A stretch of 64,000 bases of DNA from Rhynochetos jubatus (Eukaryota; Chordata; Aves; Eurypygiformes; Rhynochetidae): positions 21,836,317 through 21,900,316 of the forward strand of contig CM050658.1 of the NCBI GenBank assembly GCA_027574665.1. The letters are read 5' to 3'. Positions 48,644 to 61,681 of this stretch are shown piece by piece (the first letter of the stretch is position 1; each line of letters opens with the position of its first letter). The notes under the pieces are model-generated. The model was not told the DNA's origin, made no database searches, and saw only the letters and a list, made by a program, of their open reading frames with translations. Made by a program: the position numbers and the translations under genes.

Positions 48644-51600
48644 TTTTTTCCTTCAATGCTCTATTCGATGATAAAATACCAAAATATTGTGGGTAGGTGT
48701 TTGTACAGGTACGTAAGTAGATCCTGAAGCAGGAAACCTGGAATCCAATCAACACCAAACTGACAGTGATGGTTTTTACAGCTTCCCCGATCATAGTCCC
48801 TGCATACCAATGAAAGGATGAACAAGAACACACCTGTTCTGCAGCAAAGTCAAGAGGGAAGAGTCTCTCCCTCTATCTCCATTACCACTTCAAGAGGACA
48901 GTGGTTCCAAGACAAATTTATTCACAAGACGACAGGAAGATCCTACTGTCTGGTGCCACAATGAGATGCAGAGAATGTCTCTCACACCACCCTCCAAACT
49001 TTTTTATCTTACTTCACAATCGCCAAGTTAAAATCTGGTCAGCTCATCTGGTTTTGGATTTCAGAAAATGGTAAACTTCACATTGTCTAAACGAGAGGTG
49101 AATAAATAACTTCAACTACATAACAGGTCTTACCTTTTATTCCTTAGCCACACAGTAGATTTTATGAAGACTTTATTAGCTTGCTGAAAGCTACATGCAC
49201 CAATAAACGATACTGACAGAATAGCAAGGAGTTAGTAACAAAACTTAGACCACCCCTTCATGACAGCTTTTTAACCATCAGAATGATGTTTGTCATTATC
49301 CGAACCACAAGAAACCCTAACAATTATCTCAAGTACTTCCGGCAGCAATTCAGTATAAGAATTATTAATAAGAAATGTTCTGATGTATTATCACTTAGAA
49401 CATAACAAAAGAAGATTTCTGAATTGTAACAGGATCATTTATACTCCACGTGTACCCAAGATATGCAAAACAAGATTTCAATAAAATAAATAGCAGCAAA
49501 ACTGTAAAGGATAATAGAAAGTTTTGGAAATTCTGCAGGAGGGGAGAGTTATTCCTACAACACAGGTTGCACTTAACTTCAAAACACACCTTGATAAATT
49601 ACTGGATTTTTCAGGATAATATCAAATCTGTAGTGCTACAGGACACCCTATCATCTGAAAAGATCCACTACAGACACTACCAGGAAGCGGCAGTTTTTAA
49701 TCACAGAACAGGTTACTACTTTTAATATTATTTGTTGAACTGTTGATGTTCTGAATGGATTTTGGTCTGTTAACAAAGATCAAATTTCTTTGTAGCATCA
49801 GTGTTAAAGACCTAAAATCCAAGAACGGGTGTACCTTAGGGTCAGGGCATGTGCCAACAAGGGTTCCGAGTCAGTTGTGCTGTTGCTGGAGCAGGTACGG
49901 TTCCACTGTGAGGCAAACACAGCGAGATCAGTACTGCAGAAGCAGGATGGCACTGATCTCACCTACCTGACTCTTTCTTGAAAATGACTCAGGGAACTGT
50001 TGTCCTAGAGCTTTATAGTAAAATAGCTGTTATGCACTTCTTTCTTAGCACAGCTCACTATTCCCCTCCTTCGCAGTTTAACTTTTTAGCTCAAACCTTA
50101 TTTATGTGAGGTAAAATCCTAGACATTTTCACACATGAACAGATTCTGTCAATTCTTACCAGAGAAGCATAGAACCCTTTATTTTTTTTTATCCTTCAGA
50201 TACACATGATGAGTTTTAAGTACAAGCAGCAGAAGACATTTTGACTCTAAGAAAGGCTGTTACAAGATCAGAGTTAGCATAGGGTCTGAGTAGAGAAGAT
50301 ATTCAAAACAGCATCCTCACTGAGGGCAAGACTGCAGAATGTAGTCAGAAGTTTCTAGTTTGGGCTCGTCAAAGCATGAGCGTTAGCTAGATAATACCAT
50401 GTACGCAGATAGAGGCTACGCTGTCTACCTCTCACTCAGGTGGTAACTGTAGACGTGTAAGAGAGACAGGGATGAAATGGCAAAGGAGGCTTGCACAGGA
50501 CAGTTGCAATGTTGAACTTCACTACCAGTGGCATTTAAAAAAAAAAATGATGATTATTTAAGGACATTTAAGTCTTACTGTGAAGACTTATGTGGTTTAT
50601 ATTTTTCTTAAGACTTTAAGTAAAGCTTCTTATTTCCACTGGAAATGGGAACATGCATGTCAACAATCTGTAAGCTCATGCCACAGATATCAGTTTGAGT
50701 TATGTTAAAACTGTAAGCTAACTCATACAGAGCACTCAAATAGGTACATTTGAAAGAAGGGTAAACTGAAATCTAAATGTATCTGTGAAAAGAAAGAGGG
50801 TTCATTGTATTTTCAGGCTGAATATTAAACCTGAAAATATTTCCAACCAAACTTTGATGAGCAGTTGTACTAAAAAAAAGGTTTCTAAATTTATTCTTCT
50901 AAGTAAACATGGCAAGTGGAACCTTAATCCAACCAGTTCTGAGCATTCTCTTCTGCCCTTGGATACCTGCAACAACTGAAATAAGCTTTCAGTATTTTGA
51001 AGCTCGTCTTCAATAGGCTACTTTTCAATCAGGAAAAAAGTGACTGTAATGATATTAAGTGATCTTCCAAAATGTCAAGTTACGCAGAATTAAGCATCTT
51101 AATAGCCCACACACATTGAAATTGGCAAGAGTCATGGCGTATCGCTAAAACCATAAAGTTTACAGTAATTTCAAATACTCACTGATACTTGAAGATTGCT
51201 TGCGGTCGAAAGAATCAATGGAAGAAAAATTGTAAGAATATACAGAAAAATAACTGTCAAATAACCTCAGCACAAGTTTTAGCCTACCACATACTACTAC
51301 TTCTGATGTATCAGGCACCAACAAGAAATTGCAAATATTTACTCACATGCATGGGCAGATTATAATAAAAAATGACCAAATAAACTAAAGCTGAACCTGT
51401 TGAAAGCTGCATTGAAAAAACATAACTTCAAAATTGCTTGCAGTGCTCTGGTCTAATAATTTGCAGAGTTAAAACCAAAAATAATGGTCATGCAGCCATT
51501 TATTGGACAGCTTTAAACATAATTAAAAACAAACAGTGACAGACACTTGCATTGTTATTTTTAGCCTGTTGCTCAGTTTTGGGGTTAAAACAAATGGTGG

Positions 51601-53277
51601 TGTAAATCAGTAACTCTCCATATCATAAACCAGAACCCATTTGGTTTGTTTGAAATTCTGTCAAAGTTTGTTTGAAAGGCTATCCCTACGAATTCTTTGA
51701 CAAATGTAATTTGAGTTGGAAGTTTATAACCGGAGGCTTGAAAAGCCTGCCAAGTTTTGTATGAGTATTTTATGGAATTCTTTGTTTAAATAAGCCTCTA
51801 TCTCTATGAGCTTTGCTGGTAGACATATGTTACGGTACTTTTTGTAACTTTGCTAGCAATACAAAGGCTATAATTCCAAAAGAAATAGAGAGATGTTACA
51901 TGGCACACTAGAGGCATATCCCCCAAGTTCCTCCTGATGAGAGTCCTAGCTCTTTCAGTAATGGTGTATATAGCCCACCCTAGTCTCAGGTTTTATCTGC
52001 AGCACTCCATGCAGCAAGGGATGATTTGTTCAGGTCCTTTCTATCTAAATGGAAATGCCACATTCAACCTTCAACACTACACAGTCCCTGACATTCTAAG
52101 GACGATAACTTAAACACTGTTTGGAATCAACATTTCTGGGAGACAGGAATGTCTCACAGCAATGCTGCAGTACTGGTTTAAGGCTTCCAGCCCATCTCTG
52201 GCTTTGCTTGCAAGAAAACATTGGATGGAAGAAGTTCAAAGGAGCACAAGCACACAGAGCAGTCGCAAGTTGGTGTTACATGGAAAGTTATAAACATTAC
52301 TGACATTCAGTGTTTTTCCAAAGGAACCTACATAAAACCTATTTTCACATAACGGATAGGTCAAAACAACAGCAAAGGAGACTGAGCATGAAACTGCTGC
52401 ACAAGTGAAGCTAAACATTGAGTAGGTAATGGGTAAGCTTGAGCTGGTAGCAGAGCAGTTGTTCTTCAAGCACCTGTGTAACCAGCATGATCACGGCAGG
52501 TCCTTTGCCTTCTAAAGAGCCTCCCAGCACGATTCTGGTACCACCCAACACCAACAAAGAGAAGGTCCTTGCACAGGATTGCTCCCACCACTTGCAGGGC
52601 CACATGTCTACATGAGAGGGTGATTTAAACAAGACCCAAGTATACATTTGTTAAAAAATTAGTTTTATCATAACAGTAATGGGACAGTTAACACTTCATT
52701 CAAGAGCAAAAAGACTGCCTTGATAGCATCAAGAAAGTAGTTTATGACTATAACACTGCATCACTGACAGAGGTGCACTTTCTGGCTAAGGATGTTATTC
52801 TTCCAGACCGAGTGCTGGAACATGGGTATTTCCCTCTACTTTCCTGTAAGCCCATGGGGGCAGGGGTGGATGTTGTGCAAAGTTTATGCTCTTCACCAGT
52901 TTTACAGATAATGCAGTTATTAAGTGCCTAACAATGCTGTTTGCAGACCCACCATTGCACAAATTCTTTATGACTTACATAAGTTATAACATTCCTTTTG
53001 AATCCACACAGAGGTTTGTGCAACACATGTCTAAACCTTTTTTAAAAACGAGGGAAAAACAAGCATGATTGTAAAGAAAGGAGTGAAAATTAGTCAGTTG
53101 CTTCCCTTAACCAATAAAACCCCAACCCCCGTGTGTATGTAATACAGGGCAGAAGTACTGGGCATACAGAAGTCACCAAAAAAAAAAAAATCATCCAAGA
53201 TACGCAATAACATATGCAATATTCAATAATGTGTTCTCCATTCAGAGGTGCTCCAGGTCCTAAGCTAGTTTTGTAAG
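48644..53277. other. unique AT-rich DNA left of the CpG island, no gene seen
   Basis: No LINE or LTR is recognised in about 4.6 kb. Open frames (49450-49725, 49755-49970, 52411-52647) are unsupported. An A run lies at 53178-53190. Confidence 0.55.
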
Positions 53278-53742
53278 CCGGCTGCGCCAAAAGAAGCTGC
53301 CACACGCCGAGCTGCTCAGGAACACATGCTCGTTCCCGAGGCAAGCGACAGCCCCGCAGCCAGAGCAAGCGCTGGGCTGCCCGCAGCCCCGGGTTTGACC
53401 TCTGATCCTCCGCACACCGTTACCTCGGATAATCACTTCACCCCTCGAGGCTCTGTCCCCCCTGCAGACACGCGTAATCTGTTTCCACAGGTTTTCAGCA
53501 CTCCGGGGTTCAACCCGGCCAGCAGGGGTGTCCCCGCCCAAGACGTGAGCCCTCTCCAGGGGGCGGCGGCGACTGCCGCAGCCCCTCCACGGCGGAGCTC
53601 CAGCCGCGGCTCCTCGCCACCTCCCCCCCGGCCCCGACAGCGGCGGCAGGCAGAGCCGAGCTCTTCCCCCGGCAGCACAACACCGGAGACGGGCGAAACT
53701 TGCTCTGCAGCGGCAGGGAGCAGCTGCCAGCTGCGCACCGGC

Positions 53743-53776
53743 GGGGAGGGGAGGGGCGGGGCGGGGCAGGGCAGGG
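53743..53776 (+). promoter_or_regulatory. GC-box cluster and G-quadruplex-forming run
   Basis: Four-guanine runs separated by a single A or C (GGGGAGGGGAGGGGCGGGGC and on to GGGCAGGGC). It contains overlapping Sp/KLF-type GC boxes and meets the pattern for a stable G-quadruplex on the plus strand. It lies roughly 180-210 bp upstream of the donor at 53951/53952. Confidence 0.75.
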
Positions 53777-53945
53777 CATCCCACCCCATCCCACTCCCGG
53801 CCCTGCCCAGCCGAGGGACGCGGATACCGACCAGGGAACGCGGCAGGGTGCGCGGCTGCCGCCGTCCCGTGAGGGTCCATCATCGCCCGGGCTCCCCGAG
53901 CTTGCCGGGTCTCCCGGCGGGCCGGTCCCCCCTCGCCCCCAAGCT

Positions 53946-53957
53946 TTGCCGGTGAGT
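53946..53957 (+). other. candidate 5' splice site in CpG island
   Basis: TTTGCCG|GTGAGT, with the exon ending at 53951. Six intron bases match the consensus (GTGAGT). The exon side is weaker (CCG rather than CAG). If used, a plus-strand first exon would lie within about 53.3-53.95 kb. Confidence 0.5.
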
Positions 53958-53998
53958 GAACGAGGCCCGCGGGGCGGGAGCGGGGCAGGGGGGAAGCG

Positions 53999-54026
53999 GC
54001 GGCATGCCCCCCGCGGCATGCCCCCC
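53999..54026. repeat. perfect tandem duplication of a 14-mer with GGCATGCC palindrome
   Basis: GCGGCATGCCCCCC occurs twice, head to tail. Each unit holds the self-complementary GGCATGCC. It lies 50-75 bp downstream of the first candidate donor. Confidence 0.9.
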
Positions 54027-54612
54027 CTCCGGGGCTGGCGGCTGGGCTCGGGGCGGCGCCCGGAAAGGGGCAGGAAGGCAGCGGCTCCTCAGCCTTGGCA
54101 TCGGGAGAAGGGCGGGAGGAGGCAAGGACACAGAACAGCCCGCCGACACGCCTCGCTTCTAACAGCTCCTCCTAAGCCTTAATTCAGAGCTCTTCGCAGA
54201 AGTTGGCTGTCCTGAGCCGACCGTCCAGGCTGCCAGCTGGCAGCGTTCGTTCGCCCTCGGCGCAGCCCCGAGCGGCGCAGGGGACCGCGGGGTCGGCGCG
54301 AAGCGCAGGGCGCGACCCCAGCCGGGCTGCGGCGGCCGAGTCGTGCCGAGCTGGTCGTGTTTTTCTCGAGGACGAAACCGAAAAGGTGCTCAGCCAGGTT
54401 TCTTCCCCGGAGGACGCGTGTGCTGGCGGCAGTCCCGGCAGCGACTGCCCCCCCGCCCCCGCTGTAGCGGGGCTGGGCGGCGAGGGGCCCGGGCCGCTGC
54501 TGCCGGCGAGGGACGGAGCGTCAAGGTGGTGTCCGGGTGCGAGAAGGAAGGGAAACGGGTGGATAAAGTCCAGATTCTCCGCGGCCCTGGGTGGGCACAC
54601 TGACTACTTGGA

Positions 54613-54626
54613 GGTCAGGGTGAGTT
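54613..54626 (+). other. second candidate 5' splice site at the right edge of the CpG island
   Basis: GGTCAGG|GTGAGTT, with the exon ending at 54619. It is a good consensus match and could end an alternative, longer or separate first exon. The frame starting at 54203 is open through this point, but its protein is not recognised. Confidence 0.45.
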
Positions 54627-56412
54627 TGTCAGCCTGCAACATATTTATGCCCTTAGTTTAAGCGTCTTTCTTTTGGCAAGTGCCAAGCATCCCCGAAAGA
54701 GTACATGGCTGAGAAAAGGAGGGAGGGAGGGGTGGTTTCCTTGTTTGAAGGGAGAAATAGTGACTTGACTGAAGAAGGAGGAAGATGTGCGTGAATGTTA
54801 ACCCTCATCCCATTCTGAAGGCAATGGTACTTTTGCAGGTGGGGAAAAGGCCAAGAGACATTCGTTTCCATACAGGAATGTGGCATTTCTGAAACACATG
54901 GAAGTCCACCATATCCTAGGGGGGAACAATGGAAGTGGGGGTTATAGTAGGGACATAACCCACCCTGAACCTGTACCATGGGACATTTTTTACATAGCCT
55001 CCCCAGCCTTTCCTTTACAGGCACTGAGCAGGAATGGTGGAGAGGAATCAGGCTTCTTGGATAAGCTGCTTCTAAAGTGTTTACTTGCAAGGCACCAGGC
55101 TCTCTAGCTGTAAGAGACCTTATGGTCCATCAGTTCATCTTAGCCATCTGTTTCGTTCAACAAGCAAGGTTAAAACTGCACGGAGAAAGGTAGGAAGTTG
55201 TTTAAGTCAGATATATATATAAAGGGAAGACTTCAGACATTCAGTGGGTTATTGCTAAAACATGAAGGAACTCATATTACCACAGTAAGGTTACCAGATG
55301 TTCAAAGACACTGCTAACTCAATATATATTCCAAATTAAATAAAACCAAATTACGTTCATTAACGTATTTAAGTGAGTTGGAACCAAACCTCTCAATAAC
55401 AGGGTTTACTTTTATTAATGGTACAAGAAGACAGTAAGTCCTCGCACCACCTAGGATTTCTAAATTTGTGCATTTTTGTGATGAAGTCTTCCTTGTAGCT
55501 TAAATATAGCACCAAAAGTTCACCTGGATTTATATTCAAGTTCATTTTGGTAAATCCCTGAAGAAATTTTGTATTGATCAGCACTTCAGTAGCATTTTTT
55601 TGGGGGGAGGGGAGGGGGGAAGACTCGCATCTGACACTAAAGGGTTCAATCTGTTTTGTAAAACGTTAAATGCGCTACTCTGCAGTCATTGCCTTTTTTT
55701 TTTAATTAGATCCTAATAAGGTATCAGGAAGACATTTTCTGTTATGAATTGCAATATTAGTATGATCATGAACTAGTCTGTGCTTATCCTGACCAGACAC
55801 TAACTCTGGAGCAAGGGGGGTTTCTAAGATTTGTTTTCCTTCTTTTGAAGAATAGCAACATTGGATTTTTCACTATCTGGACTAAGAGCTAGAGAAAAGA
55901 GAGAACATCTTAAAGAGTGTGAATCTGAACTTCAGAAATCCACCTTTGTTAAAGCTGAATGACTTCTGTGGTAAAACAGTAAGTTTGCGCCACATTTAGC
56001 ATTTCCTCAGAATTCAGAGATGTTATTAATAGATGTGTTCATCAGGCTTCATGAGTGGTTAACTTACTCCCTATCAAGCAATGAAGCTTCCTTCATCCAA
56101 TCTCAGTTCTTTCTACTGGAAACCATTAAACTTCATAGCAGATACAGTACTGGGGTAAGCAACCTCAACATTTAAAGGACTAGAGACTCTTGTTTACATA
56201 CGTTATTTTTTGGCTGGTGATTCTCCCATAATGGCTCACCGAGGCACTTGGAAAGAAACAGACAGATCTTGATTTTTGAATGACTGGTTAAGTCACATTT
56301 CACTCCCTCTGCATCAGAAATGCAGGGAACTTTTTAAAACCAGCTAGCTTTACAGCTCATCAAGGGATGAAGAAAGTAGTAAGAGAAGGTGGAACCCAAA
56401 GAACTTCAAAGA

Positions 56413-56432
56413 TTTTTTTTTTTTTTTTTTTT
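56413..56432. repeat. poly(T) run (20 T)
   Basis: A homopolymer. On the minus strand it would be a poly(A) tail, but no retroposed cDNA is recognisable next to it. Confidence 0.9.
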
Positions 56433-59400
56433 GCTATCCCTGCATGAAAGATGTCCTGGTTTAGTGAGTTAGATAAGTGGATTTCAGTAACAGGATAGAT
56501 CCCCAGTGAAAAAGCAACACTGTGGCGGCTCAGCTTTAAAGGCACTGCAACACTGGAAAATTCCCCTCATTTATACGAGATTTTACAGCTTGTGGTTTTG
56601 TTTTCTACATCAAAGCACAACAGGGTTTTCATCTATTACAACAGTTATTTAATAGGTCTAAAACCAATAGCAAAAGTCTCTTTTTACGGGGAGGTAATGG
56701 AATAGAGAAGATAAGACTTCTTTAGCACTGCACTAATTAATGACAATAGCACTTAAATACTGTTTTGGTAAGAGATCACATTGATAACAAACTAGATGCT
56801 GCTGCTTGTGTTTATACTAGCAGGGAAAAGTAATACCATATCTGGAAACTTTAGGATCCTAGGCATGATGGGTTTTTCCCCCCAGTCACTGAGCAAAAAT
56901 AATCCATATAGGGGAAATACTATCACAGGAAGAAGACTTTTTTTTTTTTCATGGAACAACTGACATTTAGTACAAAAGTTGAGCCAGTGGAAGAAGAGTT
57001 TTATAGAAATCTGAGCTTACATTTCAAAGGCCACAACATTCTTTGGAATGTGTCCATCTTCTTAGATCTTTTGGTTTTAATGCTCATGAAATATAGGCCC
57101 AGTGTTCAAAAATGCCAGCCAGAGAACAAAAAAAGCCCCAAGTGTATCTAGCTCCTGATAATTCCAGGTTAATACAGAGACTTAAAAAACAACAGATTTC
57201 TACAGGAAAAAAAAATTGTAAATGCATGTCATAGTACAATAGTATCTACAATTAATTAGGTAGTCAGTAGTACTGATGACCACATGTATACATCAACAAC
57301 AACTTAAACTTAGGAAGGTTCACTATTAGTATAAAAAAAAAAATGAATGTCTTATCAGAACACAGCAGCATTATACAGCCAGAGGAGGGAGGGGTGGGAC
57401 TGGACACCAGAATAACAGAAAAACCTGGACATCCAACAGGTTTTCATCCCACCTCATACAACCAGCACTTGCAAGACACTGAAGCTACCCTTTCAGACTG
57501 CTCTGGTTTAAGTGACAATGTTGGAAGTTAAAATATGATATTTAAAGATCTCTGCTTACTAATATTGACTCTGCTAAGGACACTGAAAATAAAACTGCCC
57601 TCTGCTCTGGGTCTGTATGCCTCAGCCTGGATTAGAGCTCTCAATGACTCACATTCATTAACAGCCATCTTAAAACGAAAAAATAAATACAACTCTATTT
57701 TCAAGTGGCTGAGACTACACAATTTTGCTGAGAATTCTCCACATGGGCTTCATTTTAAACTTTAATACAACAAAGTGAAAAAGTTTAGCGTTCTTCTTAG
57801 GATGAATACATTCCAGTAATAATCTAGCTGCATGTAGGCAGATATTGACTGCTACCAGATTAGCTGAGATTTTTAGGCTGCTTGTTGGATATTTGTTCGT
57901 GTACTTTATTCACCAAGTCGAAGGACACGGATCTACTATGATCCATGTACTAGAAGAAACTCAAGTTGATTATAATGTTAAATGTAACTTGATCACTTTC
58001 ATTTTTATATGCTACTCCTGGAATACACTACTCCATTTGTGGGCTTTCCTACACCCTTCTTTTCAGTTACGTAGCTACAGTTTCCATTTGTTTGTTTTTC
58101 CTTTTCCTAAATTGTTTTTAGAATGTTGCTAAAAAACACAGCACCTAAGCTACTGCATTTGTTTCTTCTGCTGACAAGTAATGAGCCTGCAACTGTATTT
58201 CTGTAAGTTAAGGCTCTCTAGATTATGAGCCACATCCAGACATTTTTTTCTTCTTAAATAATAAGTAGTGTTTCCCTAGCCAAGGTTCTGTCAGTAGTTG
58301 AATGCCAGGGGATATTTAATGATGTTTCCCAATACTATTCCTGTAGTTCTCATATTAATCATACAGGTCAGCTATTATATCCCCCCCAGCCCCAGAAGAA
58401 AGGGCTGAAGGAGGATCAGGAAAGACCTGGTAAAGCTCAGGGAAGCTGAAGTAGAGGACTGAACAAACACATCGTGGCTCTGGCACCAAGCAGGATGTAT
58501 TGAAATGCACAGGAAAATACACTTTCTTATACTCTTTCTTTGCTTTCCATGCCTGCTTTCAACCATTGATTTATGTCTCCAGGAGTTACAAACCATGGTT
58601 GAATACACATCCGTACTGGGACAATGAAAATTCAGATAAGCGGAATGTGATTTGGAGTGTAGAGATATCAGAGACATAGATGCTCTGTCCTTAATTATGC
58701 ATGGAAAAAATAATGTTCTTAAAGAGTCAGTTCTCAGTCTAAAAAAATTGTTAAGAACCCAGAACAATATCATGAATTAGTAGATAGTGTAAGCCTGCAG
58801 AACTTTTTCTAATTCAGTTAGGCTTTCAACGCTGTTTGTGGATTCTAAAGAGAAGAAAAGGAAAAGAGATGACATGCAGTGAAATCAGTACCATAAATAC
58901 ACCAGGGAAACATAATTCTGAAGGGACTTCTGCATGAACAGTATGTGAAATCTGAAAGTATTAATGATAAGTTGTTTAAAGACAAGAGCATACCACAAAT
59001 GGTAACTATTCTTTAAAGAAGAAAATAGTCTTAAAAATATCTTTCCCCTTCACTACTAACCTTTGAGTAGTTATGTATGTTTTAGGAAAGTGTTTCAGCT
59101 CCTAACCACTCTATACCAAATCAAACTTCACAGGACTGAGTTCGGTATTGATGTTTAGCTTCCTATCTTGGCATGGCCTCTTCATATTTGGAGTAAAGTG
59201 CTTCTTAGCATTAAACTGCATGCTCATCTATGCAAATCAATTATGAGATGCATCAGTTTTATTTTCATGCAATTAAATGCTACTGCTGCCAGTGTTTTCT
59301 GTTCACACAAGGATTTCTCTACACAGAAAAGCATTTTTATACCAGGTAAAGCTTCACTTCTTGGCTATATACCTTATATAGTAAAGGTAACTGTCTTTTT

Positions 59401-59697
59401 TTGAGCAAATATTTGATATGTTGCTGTATATTGCGTATTATTAGGTACATGAACACTTCCTTAGATTAACACATTTGTTTTGTATTCAATTTCCATTTTT
59501 GATAAATTGCCATTGCTACAAGAATATGCCTTTCAATCATCAGTTCCTTAGGTTTATTGGGAGTATAAATATTTTGTATACTGTAAACAATACCTATAAT
59601 ATACTTCTGGGTTCATATATTATCAGCATCATATATGAACCATATGATAAGAGTTGTGTTTGTTGTCATCTGAGGAGATCAAATAATCAACTTCATT

Positions 59698-59714
59698 AAA
59701 AAAAAAAAAAAAAG
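59698..59714. repeat. poly(A) run (17 A)
   Basis: A homopolymer without an identifiable retroposon body upstream. Confidence 0.9.
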
Positions 59715-61681
59715 GCAGAACACAGAGACACAGGAGCACATAGCAAATATCAAAACCAGAATGAAGTTTTCCCCAGGGCAGACTCCACTGTCAAGGAAAA
59801 GAGCTTTGACACTGCTCTAATAACAGCAGGAACCTGCACAGGAGTATTTCTCTGATCAGTCTTCACTCAAGAACTGGCCCTTATGGTGTGAGCAAGTCTT
59901 GAAATCAACCTCTTGTGTTTGGCAATGCCCAAGAACAGAAACATAAGATAGGATGGAAGGATGCAAAGTCAGTTTCAGCTCAAGTTAAATAACTGGGTTG
60001 GATCAGATTCTTTTCAGAATATTTCTTTTACAAGGTGTTTCTCCATATAGAAAAGCCATAAGCAAGTAGGTTTTGGTTTTGTGACACATGGCTTCAAATC
60101 AGTATCCCTGTGTAGCACAACTGGAGTAATAAACATCTCAAACTTTCAATTGCTTGAGAGTGAAGCTGTGTGTGTACTATGAAGTCATAAGCTCCCATAT
60201 TTTACAGCAATAATTTGCTTCTGACCGTTTATAACAGTTTTTCTAGTTCCCCTGCAGCGATGTGCATTCAGAATAGCATGTAATTTCAATTCTCAGTTAA
60301 GTTGGAAAGTGACTGAGCATCCTGCCATGCCCCAGAAGTACGCTAGTTAACTCGGGGACTAACTGAATTCCTCCCGTGTATGAGCAGCACAACATGCTGC
60401 TTGGAAGTGGAAAGAATATAAGATCAGGAAAGGTACAGTATTATAGTATCCCAAGCAGAACTGTGTACACAGGTTTTTGGGGGGTTGGGTTTTTTAATGG
60501 CGAAGTGTTATATTAATGACATAACAATACTTTTAAATGACCCCGAGAAACTTGTCAGTGGTAAAATAAGCGTGTTTGTTCTCACTGCACAAAATGAAAA
60601 ACTGACTTTTCCTTCCCTGCTCACTACCAGAAATCCAACAGCAACACATACACTTGGTAGTTACTCAAGGACATCAGACTGCAAAGCAAGAGGAAGATTA
60701 AGGATAGGGTCTGGTACAGTGTTCTTAATCCAATGAAGAGAACAGCACACCAGTAAGGGGGAAGTGGGGGGAACATCAGAACACCAGAGGAGACAGTTAT
60801 TTCTGAAAGAAACAGGTCTTTTCCCAAGCAGACACAGTACAGCTTCTTAATCAAGACTTGAACCCAGACAGTGCATTGGTGACTCAGATTCGACTACTCA
60901 ATTTCCTTGCAAATTCCAGCGCTTGTTATAAAAAGCTAAGAACCCAGGATGCGTGTATGTGAATAGGAAGGATATCATGACTGTACGTAATGATTTGTGT
61001 TATTCATGCTAAAACTTTGTTTCAGAAGGCTGTGGAGATCTAAACTTTTTGCTGGCAGATAGCTAAAACTGTAGATAGCTTCATTCCTGCTAAAGCCAGG
61101 TCCCCCAGCCAAATAGAAGCATAAAGATTAGCAATCAGAAGAATCTGTGTTGACAGCAGCATGTAGCCTGCCAATGTGATCAATGCATATAGAAGCAACT
61201 GCTGTGATTCCACAAAAACCTGAAAATATCAGGAATAATCAAGTCAAGCATAATCTACAAGCTCCAAGCTGAACTTTCACTTATATTTTCAAATACATCA
61301 GCCTGCCCAAACATTTTCTTGCTCTCTGAATTATGCCTCATTAAAGGAAACTGGATGTAATATTTCCTCAATAAAATAGGAGCAGAAAAATATATTTGCA
61401 ATCCTGAAAGCCTGTGCCCTAATGTCCAGATATAAAAATGAAAAATAGCAATAGCACAGTAGAATCACTGGACTGAAAAGGAAGTCACAAATTCAGTCTA
61501 TCATGCCATTATAATAATAATAAACTGTTTTTCTCCTTGAACAACTTCACAAAATTATGTTAAATCTTCAGTTTCTCTTCACAATAGGCTCTGCATTCTG
61601 TCTCTTTGTTGTTCATAAGATCAGCTTGCTATCCTTAGAACATCACCATCTAAGTTAAGAGACATAAGGATAAACTTGATG

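Larger units (their letters stand above)
53278..54640. promoter_or_regulatory. CpG island, probable gene promoter and first exon(s)
   Basis: Base composition changes abruptly from AT-rich to GC-rich near 53278 and back near 54640. CpG dinucleotides are frequent throughout, in contrast with their scarcity elsewhere in the window. No TATA box is evident. GC boxes (GGGGCGGGGC) lie near 53754-53766. Such islands in vertebrates mark broad promoters, usually with the first exon of a housekeeping or developmental gene. Long frames exist on both strands (plus 53326-53955, 53700-54182 and 54203-54661; minus 53260-53883 and 53510-54019), but these are expected in GC-rich DNA because stop codons are rare, and none resembles a protein I know. 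The best splice donors are on the plus strand. I infer a plus-strand first exon, coding or 5' UTR, with a divergent transcript possible. The gene's identity cannot be read from this window. Confidence 0.88.

Noticed and set aside
48438..48833. 131-codon minus-strand frame
   Set aside because: It runs through a CR1 3'-UTR fragment into unique DNA, so it is not a gene.
53260..54661. Long frames of 138-209 codons on both strands in the CpG island
   Set aside because: GC-rich DNA has few stop codons. The predicted proteins are low-complexity Pro/Arg/Gly/Ala sequence, overlap on both strands and match nothing I know. The island is called as a regulatory region instead.
58375..58773. 132-codon minus-strand open frame
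   Set aside because: Composition looks random, no homology is recalled, and no regulatory context is visible.
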